A DNA stretch of 64,000 bases from Symsagittifera roscoffensis (GCF_963678635.1 NC_087070.1:32916695-32980694); one strand, 5' to 3'. Numbered from the stretch's first letter, positions 10,833 to 21,900 are shown. Notes: generated from the sequence alone by a model not told the origin. Made by a program: numbers and translations.

Positions 10833-12400
10833 CTAAGTGAGTGGTAGTTTGTCGTAGGTTTCCTTGTCTAGGAATGAGAACCCGTCTTTGATCTCCGCTT
10901 GGTTGGCCTGCTTCTCTTCGAGGCGCTCATAGAATTCTGTCTTCTTACTGAAGCTATCAGCATTCTGATGCTTGTCCCGGGTACGGTGCTCTATGATCAT
11001 GTGGTATCCATCAAGGCGCACGATCCAACGACCAATATAACTTTGGTCCATCGAATAGGTTTTCAGCCAGGCAAGGGCACGATTATCCACACGCAACTTG
11101 AAAGTAGCACTCCCCAAGTAGGCCCTGTACTTTTCCACAAAAGTGATCACCGCGAACATTTCCTCTTTTGGTGCGCCATACTTCATCTCGGTATCGCTCA
11201 AGACCTAACTTCCGCAGGCTATTGGACGGAAAACCGTTCTCCCGTTCCACTCTTGCTCTTGGTGAATTATGCCTGATATCGCAACCACTGATGCATCCTT
11301 GTCTAACACAAACATCCCCTTCTCTGTTGGCATGCCGAGGACTGGTGCCTCGCAAAGCTCACGTTTAATGTTTTCAAATGCAACTTGTGCCTCATTTCTC
11401 ATCAACTGTTGCATGGGGTATATCTTGTCGGTGTATCCCTTGACGAACTCCCGATAATAGTAGTAGTTGGCAAACCCCAAAAAGCTCATCAGTTGTGTAT
11501 CTGTCTTGGCCGCCTTCCAGGTCAAAACCGCATCGACCGCTTCAGGGTCTGGTCTCACTCCATGCTTATCCACCAGGCGGCCTAGATACTTTATGGAGTC
11601 TCTGAGGATTTCACACTTCGAGGGTTTACATTTCAATCCCGCCTGTTTCATGCAAGTAAACACCTCATCCAACCTCTCTATGTGATCCTCTAGAGTTGGC
11701 GTTGAGATCACGACGTCATCGACGTAACACATGATGAGGTTCCCGTATTTTTTCGTCACACTCGTGAGTGCCTGGGCCATCAGTCGCTGGAATCCGAACG
11801 GCATCCTCTTCGTTCGCCCGTTTTCTCACGATCTTGCTTTCGGAGTGGCACCTGCCAGAACGCAGAGCCCAAATCTAACGTCGTGAAGAACTTTGCGTCT
11901 CCCAGCTTGGATAGGCCCTCATCGATGCGGGTAATCGGGTATGCGTCCTTTATAGTCACCGCGGTCAGATAACGGAAATCACAACAAAACCTGAGTTGCC
12001 CCCCTTTCTTTTTGGCCATGGCCACGCCACAAGCCCACGGGGACTTCGACGGCTCGATCATGTCGTACTCCATTAGCATCTCAATTTCCTTTCTGCACGC
12101 TTCCGACTTATGAGGGGTCATTCTTCTCGCCCCTTCCCTATGAGGTACCGAGTTCTATCAATCTCGTGTTCTACAAAATTACAGCAAACTATGTCGGCCT
12201 TATGTTTCGAAAAAACGTCTGCTTTCCGACTCAGCACCGCCATGAGCGAATCTAGTTCCTTGTCTGATATTTTACCCTTCAAATGCTCTATCTGAAGTAG
12301 TACCGGTTTATCCGCTGCTAACTCTGTTTCTGTCGGTCTCTCAGGAAAATTCGAACAACTAGAGACAACCCATCGTCTGTTTCCGACTTCATTGAAAACA
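10833..12400 (-). pseudogene. E1 reverse transcriptase and RNase H
   Basis: RT starts near 12400 in one frame and passes into 11780-12121, with the blocks KKKGGQLRFCCDFRYLT and FTTLDLGSAFWQVPL. It then shifts near 11800 into 11205-11804, which has the catalytic YVDD at about 11715-11726, followed by LMSFLGFANYYYYREFV. Compared with other Ty3-like RTs, about 10-15 residues appear lost at the frameshift. RNase H begins around 11300 (FVLDKDAS) and, past a TAG at 11205-11207, continues in 10833-11201 with EEMFAVITFVEKYRAYL, KLRVDNRALAWL and the C-terminal HQNADSFS motif. Together they copy element RNA into DNA. This copy is interrupted twice and cannot be active. Confidence 0.92.
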
Positions 12401-12410
12401 ATTTCCTAGA

Positions 12411-13385
12411 TTATTTCAATTCATTTACTCTCTTCAGTATACATTCTTGGTTCGCATGCAAGGGACATTTAGTTACATCAAACTTTTTCAAGTTCTCCAC
12501 ACTCTGAAAGTCTGTGTTCAGAGGCAGTGCGTAGCCAAGTTTCTTTCCCCTCTGTATTGTCACTGTTGTTGCTTCTGTGTTCAACAACACACTCACACAC
12601 AGTCCGCTCTGAGTGAGTGAGAAGCTTCTTCCTAAAATAGCCTAGCTCTTACTGTTTGGATTTGGTACCAGACATACCTGTCTGTCATTACTGAGTTCAT
12701 TTAGATTTCTCATCCTAAACGTCGCTACCACGGCTTGGTTTGGTTTCAATCTCACTTTTCGATCTAGAAAAATTGGCACCTTAGCCTGGTTTATTAAGAT
12801 CTTATTGAGAGGTTTCTTTTCATACTTCCTCTCCGAATCTTTGATCCTGATCATCCCGTCATTGAGGTCGATCGTGACATCAAAGTTGCGTACGAAATCC
12901 CTTCCCAGGATGAATTGATCGGATTCGTCCAAATTTTCCACCACCAGGAAGCTCATCCAAAGATGTCTTCCCCCAAGTTGCAGTGATATTATAGGGGTCC
13001 GTCCTGCCACATAGATTGCTCCCTGATTGGCAGCTGCCAGTCTAATGTTTGTCGGTATCAGATCCGACCTGTCAAAGCCCATGTCAGTCCAGGTTTTGAC
13101 TGGCATGACACTGACCACTGCACACGTGTCTAACAGTCCTTTCACTGAAAATTGTCTGCCCTGCACATCTAGCACATGTGCTGCCAGATCGGCTTCGTAA
13201 CCTATGTGGACCGCATCCTGTTCAAACATGGCGTTGTGTCCGATTCGTCGCACCTTCAGCTCTTCTTGGCCAATGTATATCCGGCCTACTTGATCACTCG
13301 CATCAGTTACGTGAGCTTTTGTGTAGATGTTGATGCCGTCTACATTCATCAGAATTGGATATGGGCCATGGACCTTAATGTCCAT
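12411..13385 (-). pseudogene. E1 aspartic protease
   Basis: The frame 12642-13385 (247 residues) contains the retropepsin active-site block VKGLLDTCAVVSVMP with D86-T87-C88, where DTG or DSG is expected, and the downstream FILGRDFVRNFDV block typical of retropepsins. The same frame runs through a TAG at 12642-12644 (AILGRSF follows) into 12411-12596, which is probably the spacer before RT. The protease would cut the Gag-Pol precursor. The glycine-to-cysteine change in the catalytic loop, if not a sequence error, would inactivate it. It follows gag through a frameshift at about 13385. Confidence 0.85.
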
Positions 13386-14070
13386 TCACTCTCATCAGCC
13401 TCGGAACTCCTGTCGTGAGCAGCGCTCGCACTGCCCTGGAGTCCAGCTTGGGATCTTTCTCCCTCAGGTAGTCTGCATAAATGTCCAGGTGGACTAGTGT
13501 AATCTCGGATGGTTCACTCAAGTTCTTGACCACCTGGTGTCCTGCGACTGAGATAATGAACATTATCTTCGTCCCTTCTTTCGTCATTCCGAAAGTTCTA
13601 CCAGATATGACATTCAGTTTCAGTCCCTGCCCTCCAGGTTCCGGTTTGTCTTCTTCTTCCGTCGTTTTACTCAGAACGTTAAACTTCTCCCGAAGATCTG
13701 TGCTTTCCAGTTCCGACCTTACCCATTGCTCCAATTCCTTCGTGGCTAGCTCCTGTTTGACATTCTGTAACGCTGTCCTTGCCGCCAAACCATAATCTAC
13801 TTTGAGTGGGCCGGCCGACTCTGCCTCCAGGTTCGAGGCTACCATCTTGTCAGGCAAGGTCTTCACCTTCTTAGTCGTAAAGGTGCTTGGTGGCGTCTCT
13901 TTTCTCCGAGACTCGGCCTCGTTCATCAGACGTGCTCGACTGGCCTTGACGCCTGAAAGTGTCTCTTCGTGTGTGGCGGGGGTGTTTCGCGTCCGCCACT
14001 GCATCCCAAAACTGAGTGCAGTCCGACTTGAAGTGTCCCTCCAAATTACAAAAGAAGCACCTCGGTCCAT
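13375..14070 (-). pseudogene. E1 post-nucleocapsid linker, Gag-Pol junction
   Basis: This 231-residue frame overlaps the end of the zinc-knuckle frame and carries on after a frameshift near 13990. It has a basic start, a lysine/proline segment (KKVKTLPDKM), a helical stretch with many E and L, and then LKLNVISGRTFGM and a strand-rich end that leads into the protease frame. I recognise no named domain. From its position it is the C-terminal part of Gag or the N-terminal part of Pol. Confidence 0.5.
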
Positions 14071-14995
14071 ATTTCATGATGAGCCCTCTAAGGTACTCTT
14101 CGTGGTCCTCGTCGGTCGCATCGACGTCGTCGAGAAAGTAGCCTATTGACTTCATGTTCTGTTTGTAAGCAGAACACGCGGAAACATGATGGTCCATCGA
14201 ACCACAATTTGCACATAAACTCCTCTTATCCATGTCTTCGCGAGGCTTGTACCAACTGGAGCTCGCGCCAGTGTTTGTCCCGCTGTAGTTGCCATAATTG
14301 CTGTAACGGTTTTGTGCCCTTGGTTTTATGAGCAAATATTGACGTGAATTCATACGCAAATCATCAGGCGTGGGTACCTGATCAAGCGACAGGGTGAAGT
14401 GTGTGGCCAACATTGTCTTCAACTCCTCACTCTTTACTCCGTCCATGAACTTCGAAGCAATCGCCAAGTTTCGCTCGTATATTCTCTCATCGGGATTGCT
14501 TCTCCTCCTAAACAATTCAAGGTCGTCCAAAAGTTTGTCTATGGATTCGTCATCTCTTTGACGCCTCTTTTCGAATTTCACCATAACCTGGTGCCCTTGT
14601 ACTCCAGAGCCGAAACGATTCAACAGGATTTCGAATATCTTGCGAGCGCTGTCTCTTTCATTGGCTCTTTTCGCCATTACGCAATTTAGGGTAGCACCCT
14701 CCAGGTTGCTTGTTAGTGCGCTACATTCCTGTTTCTAGGAGAGACTCTCTTCTTCAAAGTGCAACTTCATCACCTCTATCCAAGTATCAATGCAGCCGTC
14801 TGACTCGTCTTTGTATGATTTCGGCTTCTTCAATGTCCTTCTTGACCTCTCTCCTCTCTCGGTTGACTTCGAGAGCTTGGTGATGAATGTTTCGAGGGAT
14901 CTATTCAGAGGTTCAAACATCGAGGCATACATCGTTGTGTCCTGCGAGACCGTAGTCAGATCTGGCACTGACCTGACTTGTGGCACAGTGGGCAA
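13871..14995 (-). pseudogene. E1 Gag, capsid and nucleocapsid part with two CCHC zinc knuckles
   Basis: The frames 14735-14995 and 13871-14677 are the same frame, separated only by a TAG at 14735-14737. The first part (YKDESDGCIDTWIEVMKLHF) and the helical stretch after it (KIFEILLNRFGSG, QRDDESIDKLLDDLELF) look like a Ty3-type capsid domain. In the 268-residue part there are two nucleic-acid-binding knuckles of the form C-x2-C-x4-H-x4-C: C155, C158, H163, C168 and C207, C210, H215, C220. Nucleocapsid knuckles bind element RNA. Confidence 0.88.
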
Positions 14996-16242
14996 CCTTG
15001 TCTCCGGGTTAGCATCTGCTTCCGGCGGGGCTGGATTCGTCCAGCTAGGCCTCGAGGGGGCTGCCCTGGGCCGCTCCCTATCCTAGATTCGTAGCTCGTT
15101 CCCAAACTTTGCTGGGCCCTGGCATAGCTGCCTGTACCATCTCCATCATTCGCCTGGCGTGAGCGCTCCCTTGGGTTTGAATGCTCCTCCCGATTGCTCC
15201 CATTCAGGATCTCGTCAAGCTTCCGCATCATTAAGTCAGATTTGGCATCTAACCTCTTTTCCAGGCTAGTCATCGTATGAGCGTAGGTATTATCATGATC
15301 GTTCAACAATCGTTCGATCTCTCTTGTCATCCTAGCCTCTCTTTCCTCTGACTCCTTGCTTGCCTGTGCCAAGCTCTCCGCCAGGCATTGATCGGTGTTG
15401 GGAATCAATTGAGCCTGATCAACCCTCGCCTGTGACTTCACGTGCGTCAGTTCATCTCTCAAATTCTCTCGACCCTGGTGAGCTCTCTCGTCAACTTGAT
15501 CTATTCTTTTAGTCATGTCCCGTCTCAGTTCATCCAGACCAGTCATTACGCCAGCAAACATGTCACTTATGTCGCCAGCTGCCCCCAATAGCGGGGCCAG
15601 CCCCAGAGAAGTTGAGGTCAACTGCGGCTGCAGCCTGGTACTCGATGACGCACCGCCTTTTTGTTTGCCCATCGACGTCATCAATCTGTCAAACGTTGAG
15701 GATACTCCCAGGGTTATCCCTTCAGACATTGGCGTGGTCGGCGAAGTGGACAACGCCTTTTTGTTCATGTCGTTCCTCGGACACGGCGTGAAGTTCACAT
15801 CCGGGTGTGTTATCTCCGGATAGTCATAACCGGAAGATAGACCTTCGGTTTGTAGTGACGCCATGCGCTCATCGTACAAAGACTTCTAACTCTTCTTTGC
15901 CTTTGAACCCGTTTGGTCTTCACTCGGACTTATACTCGACATCATCGCGTTCTTGCTCAGCTTGGCCAGAGAAAAGTGTGTATTGGTCGGGTGTGAAGAA
16001 TCTTTTCTCCACTTATGACTCTTAGTCTCTGATCTGGACAATCCCCTGAATAACACTTCCTCTCGCGGCTCGACCTCGGAACGCTCCGAGGTCTCCTCCG
16101 TCCTCTCGACTTCCTCCCGCTCGAGGTCCTCGCTCGGCTCAAAGTCGGGTCGAGCGTCTGATCCTAACGAGTCCCTACGCTGCTTTTTTTGTAATAAACA
16201 GTAATACTCGCACAAATTAATGGCAATGCACACGTACCGCAA
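14956..16242 (-). pseudogene. E1 Gag N-terminal region
   Basis: Frames 15886-16242 and 14956-15879 are one frame broken by a TAG at 15886-15888. The first part is extremely charged (repeated E/R pairs such as EREEVERTEETSER). The second is S/T/P-rich, with a probable coiled coil around DELRRDMTKRIDQVDERAHQ to IERLLNDHDN. It joins the capsid part by a frameshift near 15040. Which codon starts translation is not clear. The ATG at 16242 is possible, but the first ~20 residues look unlike the rest, so the true start may lie just downstream. Confidence 0.6.
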
Positions 16243-16609
16243 ACAAGTTCAAGTTAAATTACTTAAGGCTGCCTACTCGATCTCGTAAGTATCAAAAATG
16301 TCTCTTGGATTTCTCAATGATAATATTGGTGACTCAGCTAAAGTTATACACAGGGCCTACTCAGTATTGGTATGATGCTAAGTCAACCCCGTTGTACAAC
16401 AGTATCACAAAATTTTCACAAGATATAATCAACACACAAAACACAATAGATAATCAGATAAGAATATCCTACAGGTGACAGCGACCTTTTGTCAGTATCA
16501 ATTTTTTGCCACACAATTTATCAAGTCACTGCTTTGTTAAAATCAAACAATCTTTTGTAAAAAGCAGTGATGATTCAGGAATAGATAAATAAAACTTAGT
16601 CTTAAAGAA

Positions 16610-16960
16610 AAAGACTTCCCTCGATCGGAACACTCCAAAAGAACGAAGCCCAGGACACAGTCTTCTCAAGTGAGTGTGTATTTGCCTAATACACCCACCG
16701 AGGTCTTCTTTTAGGTGTCCTGCGATTGCCCGAGCTGTCCTACTAAGTAGCTCAAGGCAACCTCTAACCGAAAAATTTCTAAAGTCTATGAAAAAGCTCC
16801 CCCACACCCGGAACGCTCCAAGTGCACGAGAGCAGGAAACAACTTTTCTTCTCAAGTGAGTGTGTATCTGCCTAACACACTCACCGAGGTCTTCTTCTGT
16901 GTGTTCCCGGATTGCCCGAGCTTTCCTATTAAGTAGCTCAAGGCAACCAAACAACGAAAA
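16610..16960. repeat. Imperfect tandem duplication, unit about 175 bp
   Basis: Two adjacent copies share TCTCAAGTGAGTGTGTAT, CACCGAGGTCTTCTT, GATTGCCCGAGCT and AAGTAGCTCAAGGCAACC in the same order, starting near 16622 and 16800. The minus strand is open across both (16526-16954) with a repeated GCLELL...IHTHLRR pattern. I take this as a by-product of the duplication and not as a gene. Confidence 0.75.
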
Positions 16961-17149
16961 TCACAATAAAAAAATTTGGTTCGGGTACTTCTGATACACC
17001 CGATCTAGAATCCAAAGTTGATCACAAATTTCTGGGTCAAATGGGCTCCTATGATCGTAATATGCACGCCTGTTGTAAGTTGACCTTTTATCCCAACCCT
17101 AAATGGATATTTTCCGTTTCTCAAAATGCCCCAGAAGGTTTCCCTAAGT

Positions 17150-17540
17150 TTTCAATATGGAGGGTTGCTAAGAGGCATAAGTCACTCCGGAGGGTTACTT
17201 CGGAGGGTTGTTAAAACACTTAGCCTACCTCGGAGGGTTACTTCGGAGGGTACCTTAATCACCCAAATTACTTCGGAGGGTACCTTAATCACCCAAAGTA
17301 CTTCAGAGGGTCCCCCTAAATTTACTAAGGAGGGTCAATAAGAGGCTTAATATGCTCCGGAGGGTTTAAATTTTTGAACCTCACTTAGAAGGGCCTTCAA
17401 CTAACTTCAGGAAGCGTCAAAACAAGCTAAATTCTCTATGGGGGGTTGTTTCAACTTCTTCGGAGGGTCTCGTGGAAAACTTTCACTAAGGAGGATTGCT
17501 AAGGGGTTTAGCTGACTCCGGAGGGTTACTTCGGAGGGTT
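17150..17540. repeat. Cluster of CGGAGGGT motifs
   Basis: About fifteen GGAGGGT or GGAGGGTT(A/G)C motifs occur within 400 bp, most preceded by TC or TTC, with spacers of 15-60 bp. Two copies of TTCGGAGGGTACCTTAATCA lie back to back near 17243 and 17270. Single copies continue to 19115, and one lies inside the LTR near 19715. Confidence 0.8.
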
Positions 17541-19168
17541 CCCCAAAAATCAAGAAAAAGAGTTATTTTACCGCGATAAAGCCTCCAAACGCGGTGTAAC
17601 TGACTTAAACCAGGTTGGTTGACACGGTCAACCTTCCCAGTAGGATAAAAAGGTGATCCTATAAAATTTGGACCCTCCGAATCAACAAATTCTAAAAAAA
17701 ATTTCTTTTCCGAGATTATCAACCCAAAAAATGGTTGCGGTCCGGAAAGTGGTCAAAAACGTCGACTAAGTACCAAAGTTATGCCGATCGGTTGGCTAGT
17801 CTTTGAGAAATCGCCAAAAACTATGTAGGTTCTGAAAAACGTTTTCCGCAATTCCGGTTGATAGTGCCTAAAAATAATTGAAACGAGCGTAGTAGCGCCG
17901 TACGGCACTGGAACAATGCAAAACACGGGACCAAAATTGGTTTGGAGACAAAAATTTGGCCAAAAACTATCAAATTTGGACCCTCCGATTCCTTCCTTTT
18001 CCAATCTCTAAGTCGTTAGCTTTATCCACGGAGCTAGTCGGAGGGTTACTCAAAAATTTCTCTAGTAACCGAGCACGCTATGCTAGCACGCTCCTAACAC
18101 AAAAAAAATTTATTGCTCTAACTTTAAAAACTCAAAAACTCGATCCCCGAAACAGCTTGACAAAATTCAGAAAATTATCAAAATTTTGATCGAAAAAGTT
18201 TTGTTTTCGCTAACTTCTACTAAGTATTTTTCCGTGGGGTTTCTTTAGTTAGAGGGATCGAACTGCGTAGTAACTCCCTGTACAAAAGCATTTTTGCTGT
18301 TCGGAAAAGCTCGGATATCCAAAATTTTGGGGGTCTATAGTTTGGTCGCAAATCAGTAATTTTCGACAAAATTTGGGTGTTTCTCGGGTATAAATAGGAG
18401 ATAAGTAATGTATAGTGAGGACAATAATATATTAGCAGTCGTATATGAATATTATTATACTCTCCTTTGCACTAAAATACCCGAATTAAGACCCTTAACT
18501 CGGAAATTTGTGATCGACAGAGGGTACAATCGGACCGCGCCAATCGTGCCCCCCACCACTTAAGTTTTAATGAAATAGTACACGTCGGTAAGCTTGCCAC
18601 TCTACCCTCCGGTCACCGGCAAAATCACCATTAACGTGCTTAAATACTCAAATTACACTCAAGGGAGGGTACCCAACCCGTCACCAAAACACACAATCTT
18701 TCTATCAGAAATGATATAAATCAATCTGAAACAACAACAAATAGGAAGGTCAGATCACATCTCGTCCGGAAATAACATATAAACTGTCACTTTATGTTTT
18801 TTATTGTTTTTGGTCTTTTTTTTGGATTTTCTACTGTTTTTTGTACTTTTTTGTTTTCAAATAAATTTGTTTTTGGCTTTTTAATGTTTATACACTATTT
18901 TTGTTTGGTTTTACGCTTTCTCTTTAATTGTTTTTGGTCCCGGGACCTTGGGATAAGCGGGCTCATGACTTCCCACCTAACCCTCCGGCCCCCGGAATTT
19001 TCGGTGTTAACTAAGTTAGAAAGCTAAATAGTACTAGGCGGAGGGTACGCACCTTCCCCCTAGTACAATAACAGTCATTAAGGCCTCTAACTCGGGCATG
19101 CGCCCGGAGCGGAGGGTTCGTCGCTGAAACGTTTGCTGATCATGATGGTCTCATGCCTTTAACAGGCC

Positions 19169-19183
19169 CACCCAGGAGCGCCA
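19169..19183 (-). promoter_or_regulatory. Candidate primer-binding site of E1
   Basis: On the minus strand the sequence TGGCGCTCCTGGGTG begins 12 bases after the end of the candidate LTR (TTACA). The related copy C has TGGCGCTACTGGGTG at the same distance (21015-21001). Primer sites usually start with TGG, matching the CCA end of a tRNA. The 12-base gap is larger than usual and I could not identify the tRNA. Confidence 0.35.
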
Positions 19184-19195
19184 TAAAAGCAGCTA

Positions 19196-20072
19196 TGTAA
19201 CATTCGCCCAAATATTACACAGCGACGGAGCGTAGAAAAAGTACCTATTAACGACTGGCAGGCGTCAGTTACCTTAATCCTACTCGTTTTTCACCGTCTC
19301 GACCTTGCCAGTTGATTTTCTGGTCTGTTTAGGGCTAAGTAAAAAGTTACTATTTTTAGGCCATCAGTCAAACGACTTTTGATCAGCTTTCGTTTACATG
19401 CGAACACAACCACATAGCTGAGTCTCGGATCCTCAGACTACGTGATTGCTATTACAAACACGGCTCGAATATCCTATTTTAATATGTTTTTGGTGACAGT
19501 TCTATATTAAATCCATTGGAGATGGATTGACCCTTTCCTCATCCTAGCTACTCATATTCTAAAATATCAATCAATACCGGTGTCAATTCAAAGTTCTATG
19601 GCATCAGAGTAGCTAAAAAGTTAGTTTACTACAGTATTTCACCATATAACAGTCTCTGGGGGACCAAGCCTCCGCTTCCGTGTTCTCCTCGAGATAACGT
19701 TGTTATCACTCTCAATTCGTGGCACGGGAGGGTACTGCTCTCCACCACCGAAGCCTCCTTTCCCACTATCTTCTTTCACTAAGGATCTTATCGTGCGTGA
19801 CTGTCACGATAAAAGGCTTCGTTTTTCCGTGTTCTCGTGTGACTGTTTTTCACTCTATTTGGTGTTGTTCTGACCTTTTTGCCTTTTTTAGTCAAAATGG
19901 CCGTTTTTTCGTATTTCTGAGAAATATCCACCTGACGATCGAAATTTTAGAAATAGAAAATTTCAGAATACTTCGACCCTCCTTTCAAGCACTTTTCCGC
20001 TGTTAAGGCCTTTCCTCTCTAATTCGTGCTTTGTCGGAAGGTTGCGCTGTGCCAATCTGGCAGAATGGCACA
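19196..20072 (-). repeat. LTR A, candidate 5' LTR of E1
   Basis: This 877-bp sequence starts TGTAACATTCGCCC and ends CAGAATGGCACA (plus strand), so it has TG...CA ends with short inverted repeats. It matches LTR B (22955-23837) along its whole length with scattered differences, and LTR C (21028-21900) more distantly. It contains a hairpin at about 19787-19813 (TTATCGTG...CACGATAA) shared in position with LTR B. Orientation is inferred from the primer-site candidate on its left. The far LTR would be outside the window. Confidence 0.65.
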
Positions 20073-21027
20073 TACTCCCCGGACAGTTCCCATCAATGTC
20101 CCTATTGATTGCATAACACCGGGTTATCGTCAAGTAGTGTTCCAGTTCTCTATAATCAATCTTACAAATCGCATTAGGAAAGGAAATCTATCTACTTCAC
20201 CTCAACTCACTACGTGTCACAAATGGCATCATACTACATCTCACTGCCTTTCAACATTTTCACAAAATTTGCACCATGAGGAGTGTCCTAGATAAAATTT
20301 CCTTTCTGACTACTTACGTCATCCTGCCATAAAACTTCTTTTCGATCTTGCTGATTAAAAAGTTGGGACGTGGCACGGCCACGCACCCGTTAAAATATGT
20401 TAACGTCACTCACCAAGTAATTATTTAATTATGCGGTCCTCTTTGATATTAAAACTAAGAAACTCTGTGCTAGGAAAGTTAATGAGTTACTCGCCCTCTT
20501 CGAGCGAGTTTACCCCAACTTACGAGGTCGCCACACAGTGAACACGTGTCTTACAAAGGTTAAAAACATCAGTCGTGTTTAAATAGGTAAATATACTCAC
20601 CTATGTTCTATATATATATATACATAAGTAGCATAACTAAAAACTTCTTTCAACAATTTCAACAATTGCAACAATTTTCAATGTCTGGTCTGACCAAACT
20701 TAAACCAAACAAAAAGTTTAACAGTTTCAATAATCAAACTTGGTTGATTAGTTTAAGTTTTAACACACAAAGACAATCAAGTTTTTCTCCCTCTCTCGCT
20801 CTCCCCCACCCTTCCTGGAACATGAATTTTCGGTCTTAACTGGGTAAAAAAGCTATTCACGGTAATCCGGAAGGCTTCCGCGTTCCGAACTATCCTTCCG
20901 CCCCGGAGGTTAGGGCCTATTAAGGGCGTTATTATGAGCATCCGCTCTGCGCGGAGTGCTCGTTAACGGTTCTGCCGGTCATGATGTTGAAAAAGAATAA
21001 CACCCAGTAGCGCCATAAAAACATCTA
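20073..21027 (-). other. Remnant leader of the element belonging to LTR C
   Basis: The ~230 bp directly left of LTR C align with the start of the E1 leader (shared TTTATGGCGCTnCTGGGTG, CATCATGA, ACCGAAAATTC on the minus strand). The rest carries no credible gene. The left end is cut where LTR A begins, which suggests that E1 inserted into this older relative or that the two recombined. Confidence 0.45.
21001..21015 (-). promoter_or_regulatory. Candidate primer-binding site next to LTR C
   Basis: TGGCGCTACTGGGTG on the minus strand, 12 bases beyond the LTR C end, differs at one base from the site next to LTR A. Its conservation between diverged copies is the main argument that it is functional. 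Confidence 0.35.
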
Positions 21028-21900
21028 TGTAACATTCGCCCGGAAGTACATATCGACGGAAAATAAAATTAAGCTATAAAACGACTGGCCAACGACTAAA
21101 CAAAGCTCTTCATGTTTTCACCGTCTCTACCAAAGCCAGTTCTTTTGGTGGTCTTGTCAATATCGGGTCGACAAAACCTTACTGTTCTCCGGCTTCGACC
21201 AGAACACTCAAATTAACTTACTTTCATGCAAAATTAGTGAGCTCATGGCTGGGTCTCAGTATCCCCAGATTACGAGGTCACTCCTAAAAACAGGGCTACT
21301 ACTATTTGTTATATTACTATTGTTTTTGTTCAGTAGATAAAAATCATCATCTCCATCGAAAATGGATCAACCCTTTCCCTAAACCCCTAGCTTCCCTAAA
21401 CCCCTAGTAATAGGGAAGCTAAAATTTATATAAAATGTTTTAAGTGCAAAACCCGAGACCCCTCCGGATTCCTGAATCCGGGGAAATAACACCCTTATCT
21501 CCTCTCCGGAAGGCTGTTTTCTACCCTTCACTGTTGTTGTGAATGGCCTTGCAACGATTGTAGCGACACAATCGTTGCAACTCGGAGTGGTCTCTGCTAA
21601 CTCTGCTATTCGTTCAATTCTCGTTCCGGTTTTTTATCGCGATTATCGTTGTTGTCGCCGTCGCAACTATTGTTGTTCTGTTTTTATTTCAGATTTCTTC
21701 CAAAATGGTCGTTTTTGACGTTTCTCAGAAATATGACGTCATCATTCGAAATTTTAAAAGTTTAAAATACCAGAATATTCTAGCCTTCACGATTCGTCCA
21801 ATCGTCTGAATAGCACTGTTCATCCTCAAGAACTGCCAATTCGGAAGGTTAGCTGCTAATAATCCGAAATTGCATTTTCGTCCATTCTGGCCGAATGTCA
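21028..21900 (-). repeat. LTR C, diverged relative of LTR A and B
   Basis: About 873 bp starting TGTAACATTCGCCC and ending CTGGCCGAATGTCA. Islands of similarity to LTR A occur in order (ACGACTGGC, TTTCACCGTCTC, GGTCTCAG, CAGAAATATGACGTCA, CGGAAGGTT). It contains a perfect 13-bp-arm hairpin at 21549-21580 and a second hairpin at 21394-21425 (AGCTTCCCT...AGGGAAGCT). It interrupts the copia-type gag inside its zinc knuckle. Confidence 0.6.

Larger units (their letters stand above)
16243..19195 (-). other. E1 leader (long untranslated region) rich in CGGAGGGT motifs
   Basis: I find no convincing ORF in this ~2.9 kb between the candidate LTR and gag. It holds an imperfect tandem duplication (about 16610-16960) and a dense series of short motifs of the form (C/T)CGGAGGGT, often TTCGGAGGGT(T/A)(A/C)C, at 17150-17540. 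More copies in both orientations occur at 17670, 17980, 18035, 18605, 18980, 19040 and 19108. The first ~230 bp after the LTR are clearly related to the sequence that follows LTR C (21027 downward), which supports calling it an element leader. Confidence 0.5.
1..20072 (-). mobile_element. Giant decayed Ty3-like LTR retrotransposon (E1), truncated at the window edge
   Basis: Seen: all major reading frames from about 16.2 kb down to base 1 lie on the minus strand, in the order gag (two CCHC knuckles), aspartic protease, RT, RNase H, integrase (HHCC, D-D-35-E, GPF module), a macro-domain-like module, then a long env-position ORF. RT before integrase is the Ty3/gypsy order. The stretch is much more GC-rich than the AT-rich DNA further right. 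Inference: the LTR-like repeat at 19196-20072 is its 5' LTR, because it has the same orientation, is followed by a candidate primer site, and shares GGAGGG-type motifs with the intervening leader. The 3' LTR would lie left of base 1, giving a total above 20 kb. Roughly a dozen frameshifts and ten in-frame stops show that this copy is inactive. The link between LTR and coding part is the least certain point. Confidence 0.65.

Noticed and set aside
16526-16954. 142-residue minus-strand ORF with a repeated GCLELL...IHTHLRR pattern
   Set aside because: It is explained by a tandem DNA duplication in the untranslated leader. There is no domain and no link to gag.
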